Shown here in pieces: positions 54,469-63,884 of a stretch of 64,000 nucleotides of DNA. Below the pieces are notes generated by a model, which was not told where the DNA came from, made no database searches, and saw only the letters and a program-made list of their open reading frames with translations. A program made the position numbers and the translations under genes. Origin of the DNA: Ilyomonas limi (GTDB taxonomy: Bacteria > Bacteroidota > Bacteroidia > Chitinophagales > Chitinophagaceae); contig NZ_SZQL01000001.1 in NCBI RefSeq assembly GCF_005233845.1, forward strand, positions 640,158 through 704,157. The letters run 5' to 3'. Each line of letters starts with the position of its first letter. Positions within the stretch are counted from its first letter, which is position 1.

Positions 54469-55404
54469 TTATTCTTCTCCTGCAATAAACTTCACGTTGC
54501 GCTGGATGCCTTTGTACTTGCTGCGCTTGAGTGGGGAATGTTTGAAAATTTGCCGGAAACTTTCTTCGCTCAATGCCTGCCATTCTCTGGTAGAGAGATT
54601 AAGTATTTCGGGGATAGGTGTAAAAGCAACTTCATTGTGCGGTTTGCTAAAACGGTTCCATGGGCATACATCCTGGCACACATCACATCCAAACATCCAG
54701 TCTTGAAACTTGTCTCTCATCTCAGCCGGCAATAACATGTCTTTCAGTTCAATGGTATAATAACTGATACATTTATTGCCCTGCACCTCTTTGTTTGGAA
54801 GGATAGCGCCGGTAGGACATGCATCTATGCAGCGCGAGCAACTGCCGCAATAGTCCCTGGCAAAAGGATCATCGGGCTGCAATGCGAGATCAACAATCAG
54901 GGTAGCAATAAAGAAAAAAGAGCCTTGCTGTTTGGTAATAAAATTGCCGTTTTTACCAATCCAGCCAAGTCCGCTCTTGGTAGCCCAGGCGCGTTCCAGC
55001 ACTGGTGCCGAATCTATAAAGCCACGGCCATGTACGGCACCGATTTCTTCTTGTATGCGATATAAAAATTCGTTGAGCTTCGCTTTAATTACTTCGTGAT
55101 AATCTTTGCCATAGGCATATTTGGAAATGCGTGGTGCATGGGGCTGTTGTTTTTCTGCAGGAAAATAATTACACAATAAAGTAATGACTGATTGTGCACC
55201 GGGAACAAGCAGGGAAGGGTTGATGCGCATATCAAAATAACGCTCCATGTATTGCATGTTGCCATGTCTGCCTTGACTCAGCCATTGCTCCAGCCGCCGT
55301 GCATCTTCGGTCAGCTCTTCAGCTTTAGCAATGCCGCATAAGCTAAAATTAAGCTCCTGCGCTGTTTTTTTAATGAAATTTGAATATACTATTCGGCTGT
55401 TCAA
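54469..55404 (-). CDS. queG: Epoxyqueuosine reductase
   Basis: A 311-residue B12- and 4Fe-4S-dependent enzyme performing the last step of tRNA queuosine synthesis. Seen: LCGIAKAEELTED, HGNMQYMERYFDMRINPSLLVPGAQSVI, LERAWATKSGLGWIGKNGNFI, and two iron-sulfur motifs (CGSCSRCIDACPTGAI and CDVCQDVCPWNRF). The end is intact. Homology begins close to IVYSNFIKKTAQEL; the TTG at 55404-55402 is the best available start, since the first ATG in frame lies far upstream in sequence shared with the divergent DUF3857 gene. The upstream extension is rejected. Confidence 0.9.
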   Translation of the reverse strand: MNSRIVYSNFIKKTAQELNFSLCGIAKAEELTEDARRLEQWLSQGRHGNMQYMERYFDMRINPSLLVPGAQSVITLLCNYFPAEKQQPHAPRISKYAYGKDYHEVIKAKLNEFLYRIQEEIGAVHGRGFIDSAPVLERAWATKSGLGWIGKNGNFITKQQGSFFFIATLIVDLALQPDDPFARDYCGSCSRCIDACPTGAILPNKEVQGNKCISYYTIELKDMLLPAEMRDKFQDWMFGCDVCQDVCPWNRFSKPHNEVAFTPIPEILNLSTREWQALSEESFRQIFKHSPLKRSKYKGIQRNVKFIAGEE

Positions 55405-55447
55405 TTGTAATCTTGTAATATTAAAATTCTTTTGTAAAGTTACAGTT

Positions 55448-57490
55448 ATGAGCCTTAAATCCCTACTGATCGTGGTGCCATGCGCCTTATTTAGCATTTG
55501 TTTATTTGCCCAAAAAAAGAAAAAAGGAGAGCTGCCCAACCGGGTAGTGTGCAACTATGGTGATGTAAAACCCGAAGATTTTGCACCTGCTGTTTACCCT
55601 ATAGATTCATCGGCCGATGCCGTGTACCTGTTTGATGGCGGGCACACCAAGTTTGAAGGCAATAATAAGGGCTTTTTTAGTGTAGTGTATAAAGTGCATG
55701 AGCGCCTGCGATTGATGAAGAAAAATGCATTTGACAACCTGGGCAATGTAAAGATAACGTTGCATGTGCCATCTGTGGGCGACCAGCAAAAGCTGGAGGA
55801 CCTGGAGGCGGCTACTTATAACATAGAAAACGGTAAAATAGTAGCAACTAAACTGGATAAAGGTTCTATTTTTAAAGATAAACAGGGTGATTTTATAACG
55901 ACCAAGTTTACTTTTCCCAACCTCAAAGAAGGTTCTATTGTAGAATATACTTATACTATCAGCACACCTGGCCTGCGTTTACCAAGCTGGACTTTTCAGG
56001 GAACATATCCCATACTCTGGAGCGAATACGAAATAGAAGTGCCCCAGTTTTACGAGTATGTATTATTAAAGCAGGGCTATCAGCCGTATGCTATAGATAC
56101 GGTGCGCATTTCGCATGATACTTATAACATCAGCGATCCGGGTGAAAATGCAATGTCGAGCATTCAGACTTTTACGGCATCTACCAATACTATGAATAAT
56201 ATTTGGGCAATGAAGGATGTGCCGGCATTAAAAAAGGAAAACTTCACTACCACAATGGATAATCATGTGGCACGTATAGAGTTTCAGCTATCGGCTATCC
56301 GTTATCCTGATGTGCCCCCTAAAATGATTTTGCGCAACTGGACAGATGTAAGTACCGAATTATTGAAAGACGAAGATTTTGGTGCCGCACTCGATAAGTC
56401 CAATAACTTCTTTAACGATGATGTAAAAGCTGCTATTGCAGGCGCTACTAGCGGAGCAGAAAAGGCCCAAAAAATATATGAGTATGTGCGGGACAATTTT
56501 ACCTGCACCGACGAAGATGCTTTTTATACTTCGCAACCACTTAAAAAAACATATCAGGGTAAAAAAGGAAATGTGGCAGACATTAACCTGCTGCTAACAG
56601 CTATGCTGCTGAGCCAAAATATAGAAGCGCACCCGGTATTGCTGAGTACTACCGATAACGGTAAAGCACAGGCTATGTATCCCATTCTTTCCAAATTCAA
56701 TTATGTGATTTGTGAAGCAAAAACCGATGGCAAGACATACCTGTTGGATGCTGCCAACAGCAAACTGGGCTTCAACCATTTAGGTGCCAATTGTTACAAC
56801 GGATATGCAAGAGTGATAGACCCTGTGCTGCCCGAATTGATACCTTTATTTGCCGATTCTTTAAAGGAAAGTAAAGTAACCACTGTTTTTATAATTAATG
56901 AGAAAGGTCATAAACTGTCTGCCTCCATAAACAGTACCAAGGGCTATCAGGAATCTGTGTCGCTGCGTGAAGAGTTGAGCAAAACAAGCCAGGAAGATTT
57001 CTTCAAAACCATAAAGAAGTCCTATACCGGCGAAGTGAGTTTGAATAATGCGAATGTAGATAGTGTAAAGCTCCTGAATGAGCCTGTAAAAGTAAGATAT
57101 GATATGAGCATAGATATGGGCGATGAAGATATTATATACTTCAATCCAATGCAGGCTGAGCAGCAAAAAGAAAATCCGTTTGCTGCTGCTGAGCGCTTCT
57201 ATCCTGTAGAGATGCCGTATTGCTGGGATGAAACATATATTTTAAACATGGAAATACCTGAAGGCTATGCGGTGGATGAACTACCCAAATCGGCGCGTGT
57301 AATGCTGAACGAAAACGAAGGTATGTTTGAATATCTCCTTGCTAAAAACGGCAATAACATCCAGATGCGTACACGCGTGAAGCTGAATAAAGCATTGTAC
57401 GAGCCGGAAGATTATCAGACCCTAAGAGACTTTTTTGCTTATGTAGTAAAAAAAGAAGCAGAGCAAATTGTGTTTAAAAAAGTGAAGTAA
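55448..57490 (+). CDS. Exported DUF3857/transglutaminase-like protein 1 (non-catalytic)
   Basis: A 680-residue exported protein. Signal peptide about 1-21 (LLIVVPCALFSICLFAQ), a DUF3857-type beta domain (about 35-290, starting CNYGDVKPEDFAPAVYP) and a transglutaminase-like core (about 320-430), then a C-terminal beta domain. The core reads KGNVADINLLLTAMLLSQN at the position where active members have G-D-C and a His: the Cys is replaced by Val and the His in FNYVICEA by Tyr, so it should be inactive. It has a close paralogue immediately downstream (57515). Proteins of this kind are common in Bacteroidota and of unknown role. The start at 55448 begins the signal peptide. Confidence 0.82.
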   Translation: MSLKSLLIVVPCALFSICLFAQKKKKGELPNRVVCNYGDVKPEDFAPAVYPIDSSADAVYLFDGGHTKFEGNNKGFFSVVYKVHERLRLMKKNAFDNLGNVKITLHVPSVGDQQKLEDLEAATYNIENGKIVATKLDKGSIFKDKQGDFITTKFTFPNLKEGSIVEYTYTISTPGLRLPSWTFQGTYPILWSEYEIEVPQFYEYVLLKQGYQPYAIDTVRISHDTYNISDPGENAMSSIQTFTASTNTMNNIWAMKDVPALKKENFTTTMDNHVARIEFQLSAIRYPDVPPKMILRNWTDVSTELLKDEDFGAALDKSNNFFNDDVKAAIAGATSGAEKAQKIYEYVRDNFTCTDEDAFYTSQPLKKTYQGKKGNVADINLLLTAMLLSQNIEAHPVLLSTTDNGKAQAMYPILSKFNYVICEAKTDGKTYLLDAANSKLGFNHLGANCYNGYARVIDPVLPELIPLFADSLKESKVTTVFIINEKGHKLSASINSTKGYQESVSLREELSKTSQEDFFKTIKKSYTGEVSLNNANVDSVKLLNEPVKVRYDMSIDMGDEDIIYFNPMQAEQQKENPFAAAERFYPVEMPYCWDETYILNMEIPEGYAVDELPKSARVMLNENEGMFEYLLAKNGNNIQMRTRVKLNKALYEPEDYQTLRDFFAYVVKKEAEQIVFKKVK

Positions 57491-57514
57491 TGCTGTTTTT
57501 TTGCCGTTGATTAT

Positions 57515-59497
57515 ATGAGAAGGATTAAGCTACTATTCTTGTTAATTTACTGTCAGCTAACGTTACAGGCACAAACAGTCCGGCCCTTTGTAGTGTTTGG
57601 AGATGTTAAGCCCGAAGATTTTGCACCGACTGTTTATTCCATTGATTCTGCTGCACCAGCGATTTATCTTTTTGATAATGGTATGGCACGGTTTAGTGAA
57701 AACAATAGCGGGAAGTTTGATGTTATTTTTCAGAGGCACACAAGAATTAGGTTGTTAAGCAGGAATGCATTTGACTTGGCTACGTTGGAAATCCCGATCC
57801 TGACATTTGGAAGCTTTGAGCAAAAAATGGAGTATTTACAGGCTGTAACTTATAACATTGAAGATGGAAAAGTAATTGCTATGCCTGTTGATAAAAGTGC
57901 CATTATTGTTGAGAAAAATAAAAAGTTCAAAGTTACAAAACTCACATTGCCTAACATAAAAGAAGGTTCTATCATAGAGTTTGCCTATTCGGTAAGAAGC
58001 CCTGGCAATTATTTACCCGAATGGAGTTTTCAGGGTAGCTATCCGAAGCTGTGGAGTGAGTATGATATTACCATCCCTTTTTTCTACAATTATAATGTAT
58101 ATAAGAGAGGCACTCTGAATTTTTCGATGGATAGCATCAGGAGCTTTCATGTAGATTACGATTATTATAATAATGTACCTAATAAAAACAATACTACAAA
58201 ACGTGTATGGGGCATTAAAGATGTACCTGCATTAAAGCGAGAGCCCTACACTACTACAACAGATAATTATATATCTAAAATAGAATTTCACTTAGCTGCT
58301 TATACAAGAACCGACGGCAACACGTTTCCTGTCAACGAAGATTGGGCGACAGTTTGTAATCACCTTTTTGCGGATGAATCATTTGCTTACAGTCTTACCT
58401 TGCCTTTAAAATGGCTTAATAGCGAAGTAAATAAAGCAGTAGGCGCTGCAGCTACACCCCTCGATAAAGTAAGGAATATTTTTGCTTATGTAAGAGATGA
58501 ATATACCTGTACAGATAGAAGTGCAAGGTCTTTATCGCAAGAGCTTAAGCAAACGGTACAAACAAAGGAGGGAAATGTGGCAGATATTAATATGCTGCTT
58601 ACGGCAATGCTGTTGAATATAAAAGTGGATGCCAAGCCTGCTATATTAAGTACAACAGATAATGGCAGAGCTTTTCCTTCCATGCCTTTTCTTTCGCAGT
58701 ATAATTATGTTGTTTGTTTCGCGTACATCGACAGGAATGTGTATCTGTTAGATGCTTCCAATAGGCTCTTAGGTTTCAACAAACTGGACAATGAATGCTA
58801 TAATGGTTATGTGCAGGTAATCGCGCCATGGTACAGTGCCAATGCCATCAACCTTGTAGCAGACTCTTTACAAGAAACAGAGGCTACCGCAGTCTTTATA
58901 ATGAATGCGCAAAATGGTAAAGCTACTGCTACCGTTACCAATCATTTCAGCTATCAGCCTTCTTTGCAACTAAAAGAGGACATTAGAAGTGAGGATAGTG
59001 CTTCGTTTTTCGAAAAAGTAAAAGCAGATTACCCGATAGATATTGATATAAGTAATGCTGCCATAGAAAACCTGCGCGACCCGGAAAAAAATATTGCTAT
59101 AAAATACCAGTTTGTTACAGATTTAGGACATGATAGTTTAATATACTTCAATCCCATGCTTGCAGGACAGGAAAAAGAAAATCCCTTTTTTGCAGCGAAA
59201 AGGTTTTACCCTGTAGAAATGCCTTTTTGTATGAATAAAACATACACACTCAATATGGAGATACCTGCAGGCTATACGCTAGATGCACTACCAAAATCTT
59301 TAACAACAAAGTTTAATGGCAATGATGGATTATTTTGCTATTCCATTGATGAGAAGGATAATCACGTACAATTGAATGTAATATTAAAGCTTACAAAGGC
59401 TACCTACGAGCCGGAGGATTATCAAAACTTAAGAGACTTTTTTACAATGGTTGTAAAGAAAGAAGCGGAACAAATTGTATTTAAAAAAAAGAAGTAA
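57515..59497 (+). CDS. Exported DUF3857/transglutaminase-like protein 2 (non-catalytic)
   Basis: A 660-residue exported paralogue of the upstream gene: signal peptide 1-19 (LFLLIYCQLTLQAQ), FGDVKPEDFAPTVYSIDS, a DUF3857-type domain, the same transglutaminase-like core with EGNVADINMLLTAMLLNIK (Cys to Val) and YNYVVCFAYID (His to Tyr), and the shared ending EPEDYQNLRDFFTMVVKKEAEQIVFK. It follows 25 bp after the first gene. The two are a tandem duplication that has diverged at the codon level. Confidence 0.85.
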   Translation: MRRIKLLFLLIYCQLTLQAQTVRPFVVFGDVKPEDFAPTVYSIDSAAPAIYLFDNGMARFSENNSGKFDVIFQRHTRIRLLSRNAFDLATLEIPILTFGSFEQKMEYLQAVTYNIEDGKVIAMPVDKSAIIVEKNKKFKVTKLTLPNIKEGSIIEFAYSVRSPGNYLPEWSFQGSYPKLWSEYDITIPFFYNYNVYKRGTLNFSMDSIRSFHVDYDYYNNVPNKNNTTKRVWGIKDVPALKREPYTTTTDNYISKIEFHLAAYTRTDGNTFPVNEDWATVCNHLFADESFAYSLTLPLKWLNSEVNKAVGAAATPLDKVRNIFAYVRDEYTCTDRSARSLSQELKQTVQTKEGNVADINMLLTAMLLNIKVDAKPAILSTTDNGRAFPSMPFLSQYNYVVCFAYIDRNVYLLDASNRLLGFNKLDNECYNGYVQVIAPWYSANAINLVADSLQETEATAVFIMNAQNGKATATVTNHFSYQPSLQLKEDIRSEDSASFFEKVKADYPIDIDISNAAIENLRDPEKNIAIKYQFVTDLGHDSLIYFNPMLAGQEKENPFFAAKRFYPVEMPFCMNKTYTLNMEIPAGYTLDALPKSLTTKFNGNDGLFCYSIDEKDNHVQLNVILKLTKATYEPEDYQNLRDFFTMVVKKEAEQIVFKKKK

Positions 59498-59504
59498 TTA
59501 TATT

Positions 59505-61403
59505 ATGAAATACCTGTTGTTATTAATGGCATTAGGATGCCTGAACATTTTGAAAGCACAGGATTACAACGTAGCACTCATACCCGACTCGCTAAAAGCA
59601 AATGCGGATGTGGTAAAAAGAACGGAGGAACTGCACGTAATCATTAAAGACGAAGGTAAAGCCATCATTAAGCATAAATACGCTATTACTGTATTTAACG
59701 AGTCGGGCGATGAATATGCGATGTATGCAAACTCATATCGTAAGATGGAATCGTTGTACGATATAGATGGTAACCTGTATGATGCTGCCGGAAAACGATT
59801 GAAAAGCGTAAAGAAGAAAGACATAGCTGACGTATCAGGCGATGAAGAAAGCCTGGTATCTGATAGCAGAACAAAGTATCACAATTTTTATTGTCGCAGC
59901 TATCCTTATACTGTAGAATATGAAGATGAGCAGGAATTGAATGGTATATTCTTTTTGCCATACTGGTGGCCGCAGATTGATGAAAAATATGCTGTGCAGC
60001 AAAGCCGCTATATAGTAGAAGCACCAGCTAATTATGTGTTGAACTTCAAGCAATTTAACTATCCGACGAAGCCTGACATAACAAAGACAGAAAAGAACGT
60101 TACATACACTTGGCAAATCAATAATCAGAAAGCAATTATCAGCGAATACTTTCAGCCTTCATGGCAGGATGTTACTACTGCTGTGTACATAGCGCCAAAA
60201 AGTTTTACTGTGGGTGGATACACCGGCGATATGAGCACCTGGCAGAATTTAGGCAAGTTTATTCTTTCTTTAAACCAGGGCAGAGACCAGCTTCCTGATG
60301 GTGTAAAGCAAGATATACACCGCATAGCTGATACTGCAAAAACAGTAGAACAAAAGGTAAACCTGCTGTATCAGTACCTGCAAAACAATACACGCTATAT
60401 CAGCATTCAGTTAGGTATTGGTAGCTGGCAGCCTTTTGATGCAAACTATGTTGCTACAAAAAAATACGGTGATTGTAAGGCGCTTTCCAACTACATGCAC
60501 AGCATATTGAAGGAAGCTGGCGTACCTTCCAATTATGTATTAATAACTGCCGGTAAAGGAAGAAAGGGATTGTGGGAAGATTTTCCGTCACCTTATTTTA
60601 ACCATGCGGTGCTGTGTGTTCCAAATGGTAAGGACACTATTTGGCTGGAGTGTACCAGTCAAACAAAAGCGGCCGGTTTTATGGGTTCATTCACCGGCAA
60701 CCGTAAGGCATTATTAATTGCAAGTGATGGTGGACATGTGGTAAATACGCCGGTTTATAAATCAACTGATAATTTACAACTCCGAAAAGTTTATGCTACT
60801 ATAGATGATAATGGTGATTTAGATGCCGCTATTCTCACCACTTTCAGCGGCGAACAGGAAGAGCCTTTACATTCATTGATGTATAGTACCAATAAAGAAT
60901 TACGGGAAGAAATCTTAAATAATGCAATCAATCTACCCACTTATAAGGTAGAGAAAAATGATTACTCCGAAGTAAAAGGACGCATTCCGGTGATACACGA
61001 AGACCTGCATATTACATCACCAAACTATGCATCAATTACCGGCAAACGCTTGTTTATAAAGCCTAATTTATTTAATAAAACAGGCACTAAATTGTCTAAA
61101 GACAGTGCCCGCGTTTACGATATAGCCATCTCGTCTTCTTATATGGATGTAGATACCGTAATAATTCAAATACCTGCAGGTTATACAGTGGAAGCCATGC
61201 CGAAAGATGTTGCTTTGGAAAGCAAGTTTGGTAAATACAGTATCAACTTCAAAGTGGCTGATAGCGCTATCACCATGTTGCGTACAAACGAAGTGTCTGC
61301 TGTTATGCTGCCTGCATCCGAATATGAAGCTTTAGTCAATTACTACGATGCTATGTATAAGGCCGACCGCAGCCAGATAGTCTTTGTAAAAAAGGATAAT
61401 TAA
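59505..61403 (+). CDS. Exported DUF3857/transglutaminase-like protein 3 (catalytic residues present)
   Basis: A 632-residue exported protein. Signal peptide 1-18 (LLLMALGCLNILKAQ), DUF3857 domain (about 50-270, VIKDEGKAIIKHKYAI, SYPYTVEYEDEQELNG), transglutaminase core with KYGDCKALSNYMHSILKEAG (Cys near 325), FNHAVLCV (His) and an acidic residue in WLECTSQ, and a C-terminal beta domain. Unlike its two upstream neighbours it keeps the Cys and His. It starts 7 nt after the second gene's stop, so all three are likely one transcript. Peptidase or cross-linking activity is inferred. Confidence 0.87.
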   Translation: MKYLLLLMALGCLNILKAQDYNVALIPDSLKANADVVKRTEELHVIIKDEGKAIIKHKYAITVFNESGDEYAMYANSYRKMESLYDIDGNLYDAAGKRLKSVKKKDIADVSGDEESLVSDSRTKYHNFYCRSYPYTVEYEDEQELNGIFFLPYWWPQIDEKYAVQQSRYIVEAPANYVLNFKQFNYPTKPDITKTEKNVTYTWQINNQKAIISEYFQPSWQDVTTAVYIAPKSFTVGGYTGDMSTWQNLGKFILSLNQGRDQLPDGVKQDIHRIADTAKTVEQKVNLLYQYLQNNTRYISIQLGIGSWQPFDANYVATKKYGDCKALSNYMHSILKEAGVPSNYVLITAGKGRKGLWEDFPSPYFNHAVLCVPNGKDTIWLECTSQTKAAGFMGSFTGNRKALLIASDGGHVVNTPVYKSTDNLQLRKVYATIDDNGDLDAAILTTFSGEQEEPLHSLMYSTNKELREEILNNAINLPTYKVEKNDYSEVKGRIPVIHEDLHITSPNYASITGKRLFIKPNLFNKTGTKLSKDSARVYDIAISSSYMDVDTVIIQIPAGYTVEAMPKDVALESKFGKYSINFKVADSAITMLRTNEVSAVMLPASEYEALVNYYDAMYKADRSQIVFVKKDN

Positions 61404-61424
61404 AAGGCTATTATTGTATATACT

Positions 61425-61467
61425 AAAAAACAGCGGTTACATGCAATAGCAGTAATCGCCGTTTTTT
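61425..61467 (+). terminator. Terminator after the DUF3857 operon
   Basis: 16-bp stem with one mismatch: AAAAAACAGCGGTTAC (61425-61440) against 61452-61467, 11-nt loop, T6 end. Confidence 0.82.
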
Positions 61468-61503
61468 ATTAATCCTATTTCATTAATGATTTTAACTTCA
61501 AAT

Positions 61504-61536
61504 AAAAAGATGCTGTTATTACAACAGCATCTTTTT
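61504..61536. terminator. Terminator serving the convergent Mrp gene
   Basis: Perfect 14-bp stem AAAAAGATGCTGTT (61504-61517) with 61523-61536 and a 5-nt loop. It can work in both directions. Confidence 0.82.
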
Positions 61537-61604
61537 TTACATATATCAATTTTACACTCTAAACTTGTGAACCCGTAAATCAGTAAACTTCTAAACTTCA
61601 AAAA

Positions 61605-62705
61605 CTATCCCGTCGCCATTGCTTTTGCAAAATTCTCCGGTTTTACTTCTGCATTAATGGTGCTAATAAGGCGAACAGTAGTAGCTGTAAATTCTTCAAA
61701 AGCTTTTTTAGTTATTGTATCATCACTTAGCATTACCGGTATGCCTATATCACCCCCCTCGCAGATGCTTTGTACCAGCGGAATTTGCCCCAGTAAATTA
61801 AGGTCGTATTCATCTGCAAGGCGCTTACCACCTTCTTTACCAAAAAGGTAATATTTATTATTAGGCAGCTCTGCAGGTGTAAAATAAGCCATGTTTTCTA
61901 CCAGTCCGATAATAGGTACATTTAGTTGCGCCTGTGCAAACATGGCAATGCCCTTTCTGGCATCGGCCAATGCTACCTGTTGTGGGGTAGTTACAATAAT
62001 GGCTCCGGTTACCGGTACCAGTTGCATCAAGGTCAGGTGAATGTCGCCTGTACCTGGTGGCATATCAATTACCAGATAATCCAGTTCGCCCCAATCCACA
62101 TCGGTTACAAACTGGCGGATAGCACTGCTTGCCATTGGTCCGCGCCATACAACGGCACTTTTTTCATCTACCAGCAAGCCAATACTCATCAGTTTAATGC
62201 CAAAGCGTTCCAATGGCATAATAAAGCCTTTACCTTTTACTTCGCGCATCATCGGGCGCTCGCCGCGCACACCAAACATAATGGGTACACTCGGTCCGTA
62301 AATATCGGCATCCATCAGTCCAACGTTGGCACCATCCTGTGCAAGTGCAAGTGCTAAGTTAGCTGCCACTGTGCTTTTGCCTACACCGCCTTTACCACTC
62401 ACAACAGCTATAATATTTTTTACACCGGGCAGCACTTTCCCTTCATCGCTGCGCTTAGAAGTAGTGTGCGAAGTGAAGTTTACATTCACTACAGCATCTT
62501 TATGTACCAATAACTTTATAGCATTTACACACGCACTGCCAATCCTGTCTTTCATAGGGCAGGCAGGTGTAGTAAGCACTACTGTAAAAGATACATTATT
62601 GCCATTAATTTGTATATCTTTTACCATGTTCAGGGTTACAATATCCTTACCCAAATCAGGTTCTTCTACATTGCTGAGCGCCTTCAATATTTCGGTTTCT
62701 GTCAT
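61605..62705 (-). CDS. Mrp/NBP35-family iron-sulfur cluster carrier ATPase
   Basis: A 366-residue P-loop ATPase. An N-terminal MIP18/DUF59 domain (about 1-80, LSNVEEPDLGKDIVTLNMVKDI) precedes the deviant Walker A VSGKGGVGKSTVAANLALAL (about 105-125), switch I DADIYGPSVPIMFG, and IDMPPGTGDIHLTL (about 207-220). Members carry Fe-S clusters or support their assembly; the CxxC pair usually near the C-terminus in Mrp is not obvious here. ATG at 62705 (or 62708, adjacent in frame) is preferred to a start 97 codons upstream. Divergent from the CarboxypepD protein. Confidence 0.92.
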   Translation of the reverse strand: MTETEILKALSNVEEPDLGKDIVTLNMVKDIQINGNNVSFTVVLTTPACPMKDRIGSACVNAIKLLVHKDAVVNVNFTSHTTSKRSDEGKVLPGVKNIIAVVSGKGGVGKSTVAANLALALAQDGANVGLMDADIYGPSVPIMFGVRGERPMMREVKGKGFIMPLERFGIKLMSIGLLVDEKSAVVWRGPMASSAIRQFVTDVDWGELDYLVIDMPPGTGDIHLTLMQLVPVTGAIIVTTPQQVALADARKGIAMFAQAQLNVPIIGLVENMAYFTPAELPNNKYYLFGKEGGKRLADEYDLNLLGQIPLVQSICEGGDIGIPVMLSDDTITKKAFEEFTATTVRLISTINAEVKPENFAKAMATG

Positions 62706-62802
62706 CATACATATTTTTGTTAAATAAACTATTGCTAACGCAAAATTACTCCCTATGTGGGTTATTTTGTCGTTAAGGTTAAATAAAGGAACTTTATCGC
62801 TA

Positions 62803-63450
62803 ATGAAGCATTTAATACAATATCTATTGATTGTTTTACTACTTTGCTTTGTGCAGCGCGCTGCTGCGCAAATGCAGGTAAAGAAAGATACGGTAGTACA
62901 ATTGTATGGAGTGGTAATGACTGCTGATAGCCTGCAAGCTATTCCCGGTGCCAGCGTAATTGTAGAAGATAAAGGCCGCGGCACTATTACCAACAATCAA
63001 GGGGTTTTTTCTATTGTTGTTTTGAAAGGTGATAAGGTGCGGTTTTCGGTAGTAGGGTTTAAAGATAAAATAATTGATATTCCCGATAATATTCCCGGTA
63101 ACCAATATAGCTTAATTCAATTGATGGTTACAGACACGGCTTACCTGCCAGCTACCATCATCAAAGCACGTCCTTCGCGCGCGCAGTTTGAGCGCGATTT
63201 TGTAAATACCGATATACCTGCCGATCAGTTGGAGATAGCCCGTCGAAATACGGATGAAGCTACGCGGCGCATCCTGCTTGCTACGCTGCCTGCCGATGGC
63301 CGCGAAGCAGTGAACATGCAATTTCGCCAGCAGGCAGTTAAGTATTCTTATATGGGGCAGCAACCACCTGTTAATTTGCTGAACCCCATGGCTTGGGCTG
63401 ATTTTATTCAGGCATGGAAACGTGGCGATTTCCGTAAGAAGAGTGAGTAG
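62803..63450 (+). CDS. Exported carboxypeptidase-like regulatory-domain protein
   Basis: A 215-residue exported protein. Signal peptide about 1-23 (LLIVLLLCFVQRAAAQ), then a carboxypeptidase D-like regulatory domain (about 33-105: YGVVMTADSLQAIPGASVIVEDKGRGTITNNQGVFSI, VVGFKD), as found on TonB-dependent receptors but with no plug or barrel. The C-terminal part (about 110-215) is Arg- and Gln-rich. Starts at 62803; upstream in-frame codons are not convincing. Function unknown, probably a periplasmic or outer-membrane accessory. Confidence 0.75.
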   Translation: MKHLIQYLLIVLLLCFVQRAAAQMQVKKDTVVQLYGVVMTADSLQAIPGASVIVEDKGRGTITNNQGVFSIVVLKGDKVRFSVVGFKDKIIDIPDNIPGNQYSLIQLMVTDTAYLPATIIKARPSRAQFERDFVNTDIPADQLEIARRNTDEATRRILLATLPADGREAVNMQFRQQAVKYSYMGQQPPVNLLNPMAWADFIQAWKRGDFRKKSE

Positions 63451-63884
63451 ATTTTCGAGTCACATGCTTCCTCTATAATTCGCTTAAGTAATACTACATT
63501 CATAATTTATAATCTGAGACTTTTAGTCCAGCCCCATTCGTTAACCTCCTCAGGAGCGATATGTTAGTAGTTAGTAGAAAGGGATGGCAATAAAAGTTCT
63601 CAATGAGCTCCGCAGGAGCGACACATATTAACGCTAAATATATTGCTTCTGTGAAGCTTAACTGCATGTAATATTTTTATATCTACTGGTGTACCACTGT
63701 TACAGGGCTTTGAAATACTTGTTTGATGGATGATTTGAATCAGGTTCTGTCAGTACCTTACATATTAAAGTTAATAAAAGTTAGTTTCTAAACTTAATTC
63801 ATTCACCCTCTTACCATATTCTGTTACGCTCACTTCGTACTTTTTACCCGCTAAGCTTTTTCCAGCGATATTTGCAGCAGCACT
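63451..63884. other. Intergenic region upstream of obg
   Basis: 434 bp. It contains two copies of a dispersed word (CCTCAGGAGCGATATGTTAG at 63548-63567 and CTCCGCAGGAGCGACACATA at 63608-63627). No gene or RNA recognised; a promoter for obg is presumed near its right end. Confidence 0.4.
63548..63632. repeat. Two copies of a GGAGCGA repeat before obg
   Basis: CTCAGGAGCGATATGTTAG (about 63549-63567) and CTCCGCAGGAGCGACACATA (about 63608-63627) share CAGGAGCGA-(T/C)-A. They look like a mobile or repetitive intergenic word. Their effect is unknown. Confidence 0.4.

Noticed and set aside
55405-55554. ATG-initiated longer form of queG
   Set aside because: The added residues (HTTRLGSSPFFFFWANKQ...) do not resemble QueG and overlap the start of the divergent DUF3857 gene.
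62706-62996. Longer Mrp with an extra N-terminal Cys-rich stretch
   Set aside because: The family domain begins at the Met near 62705; the extension overlaps the divergent promoter and the CarboxypepD gene.
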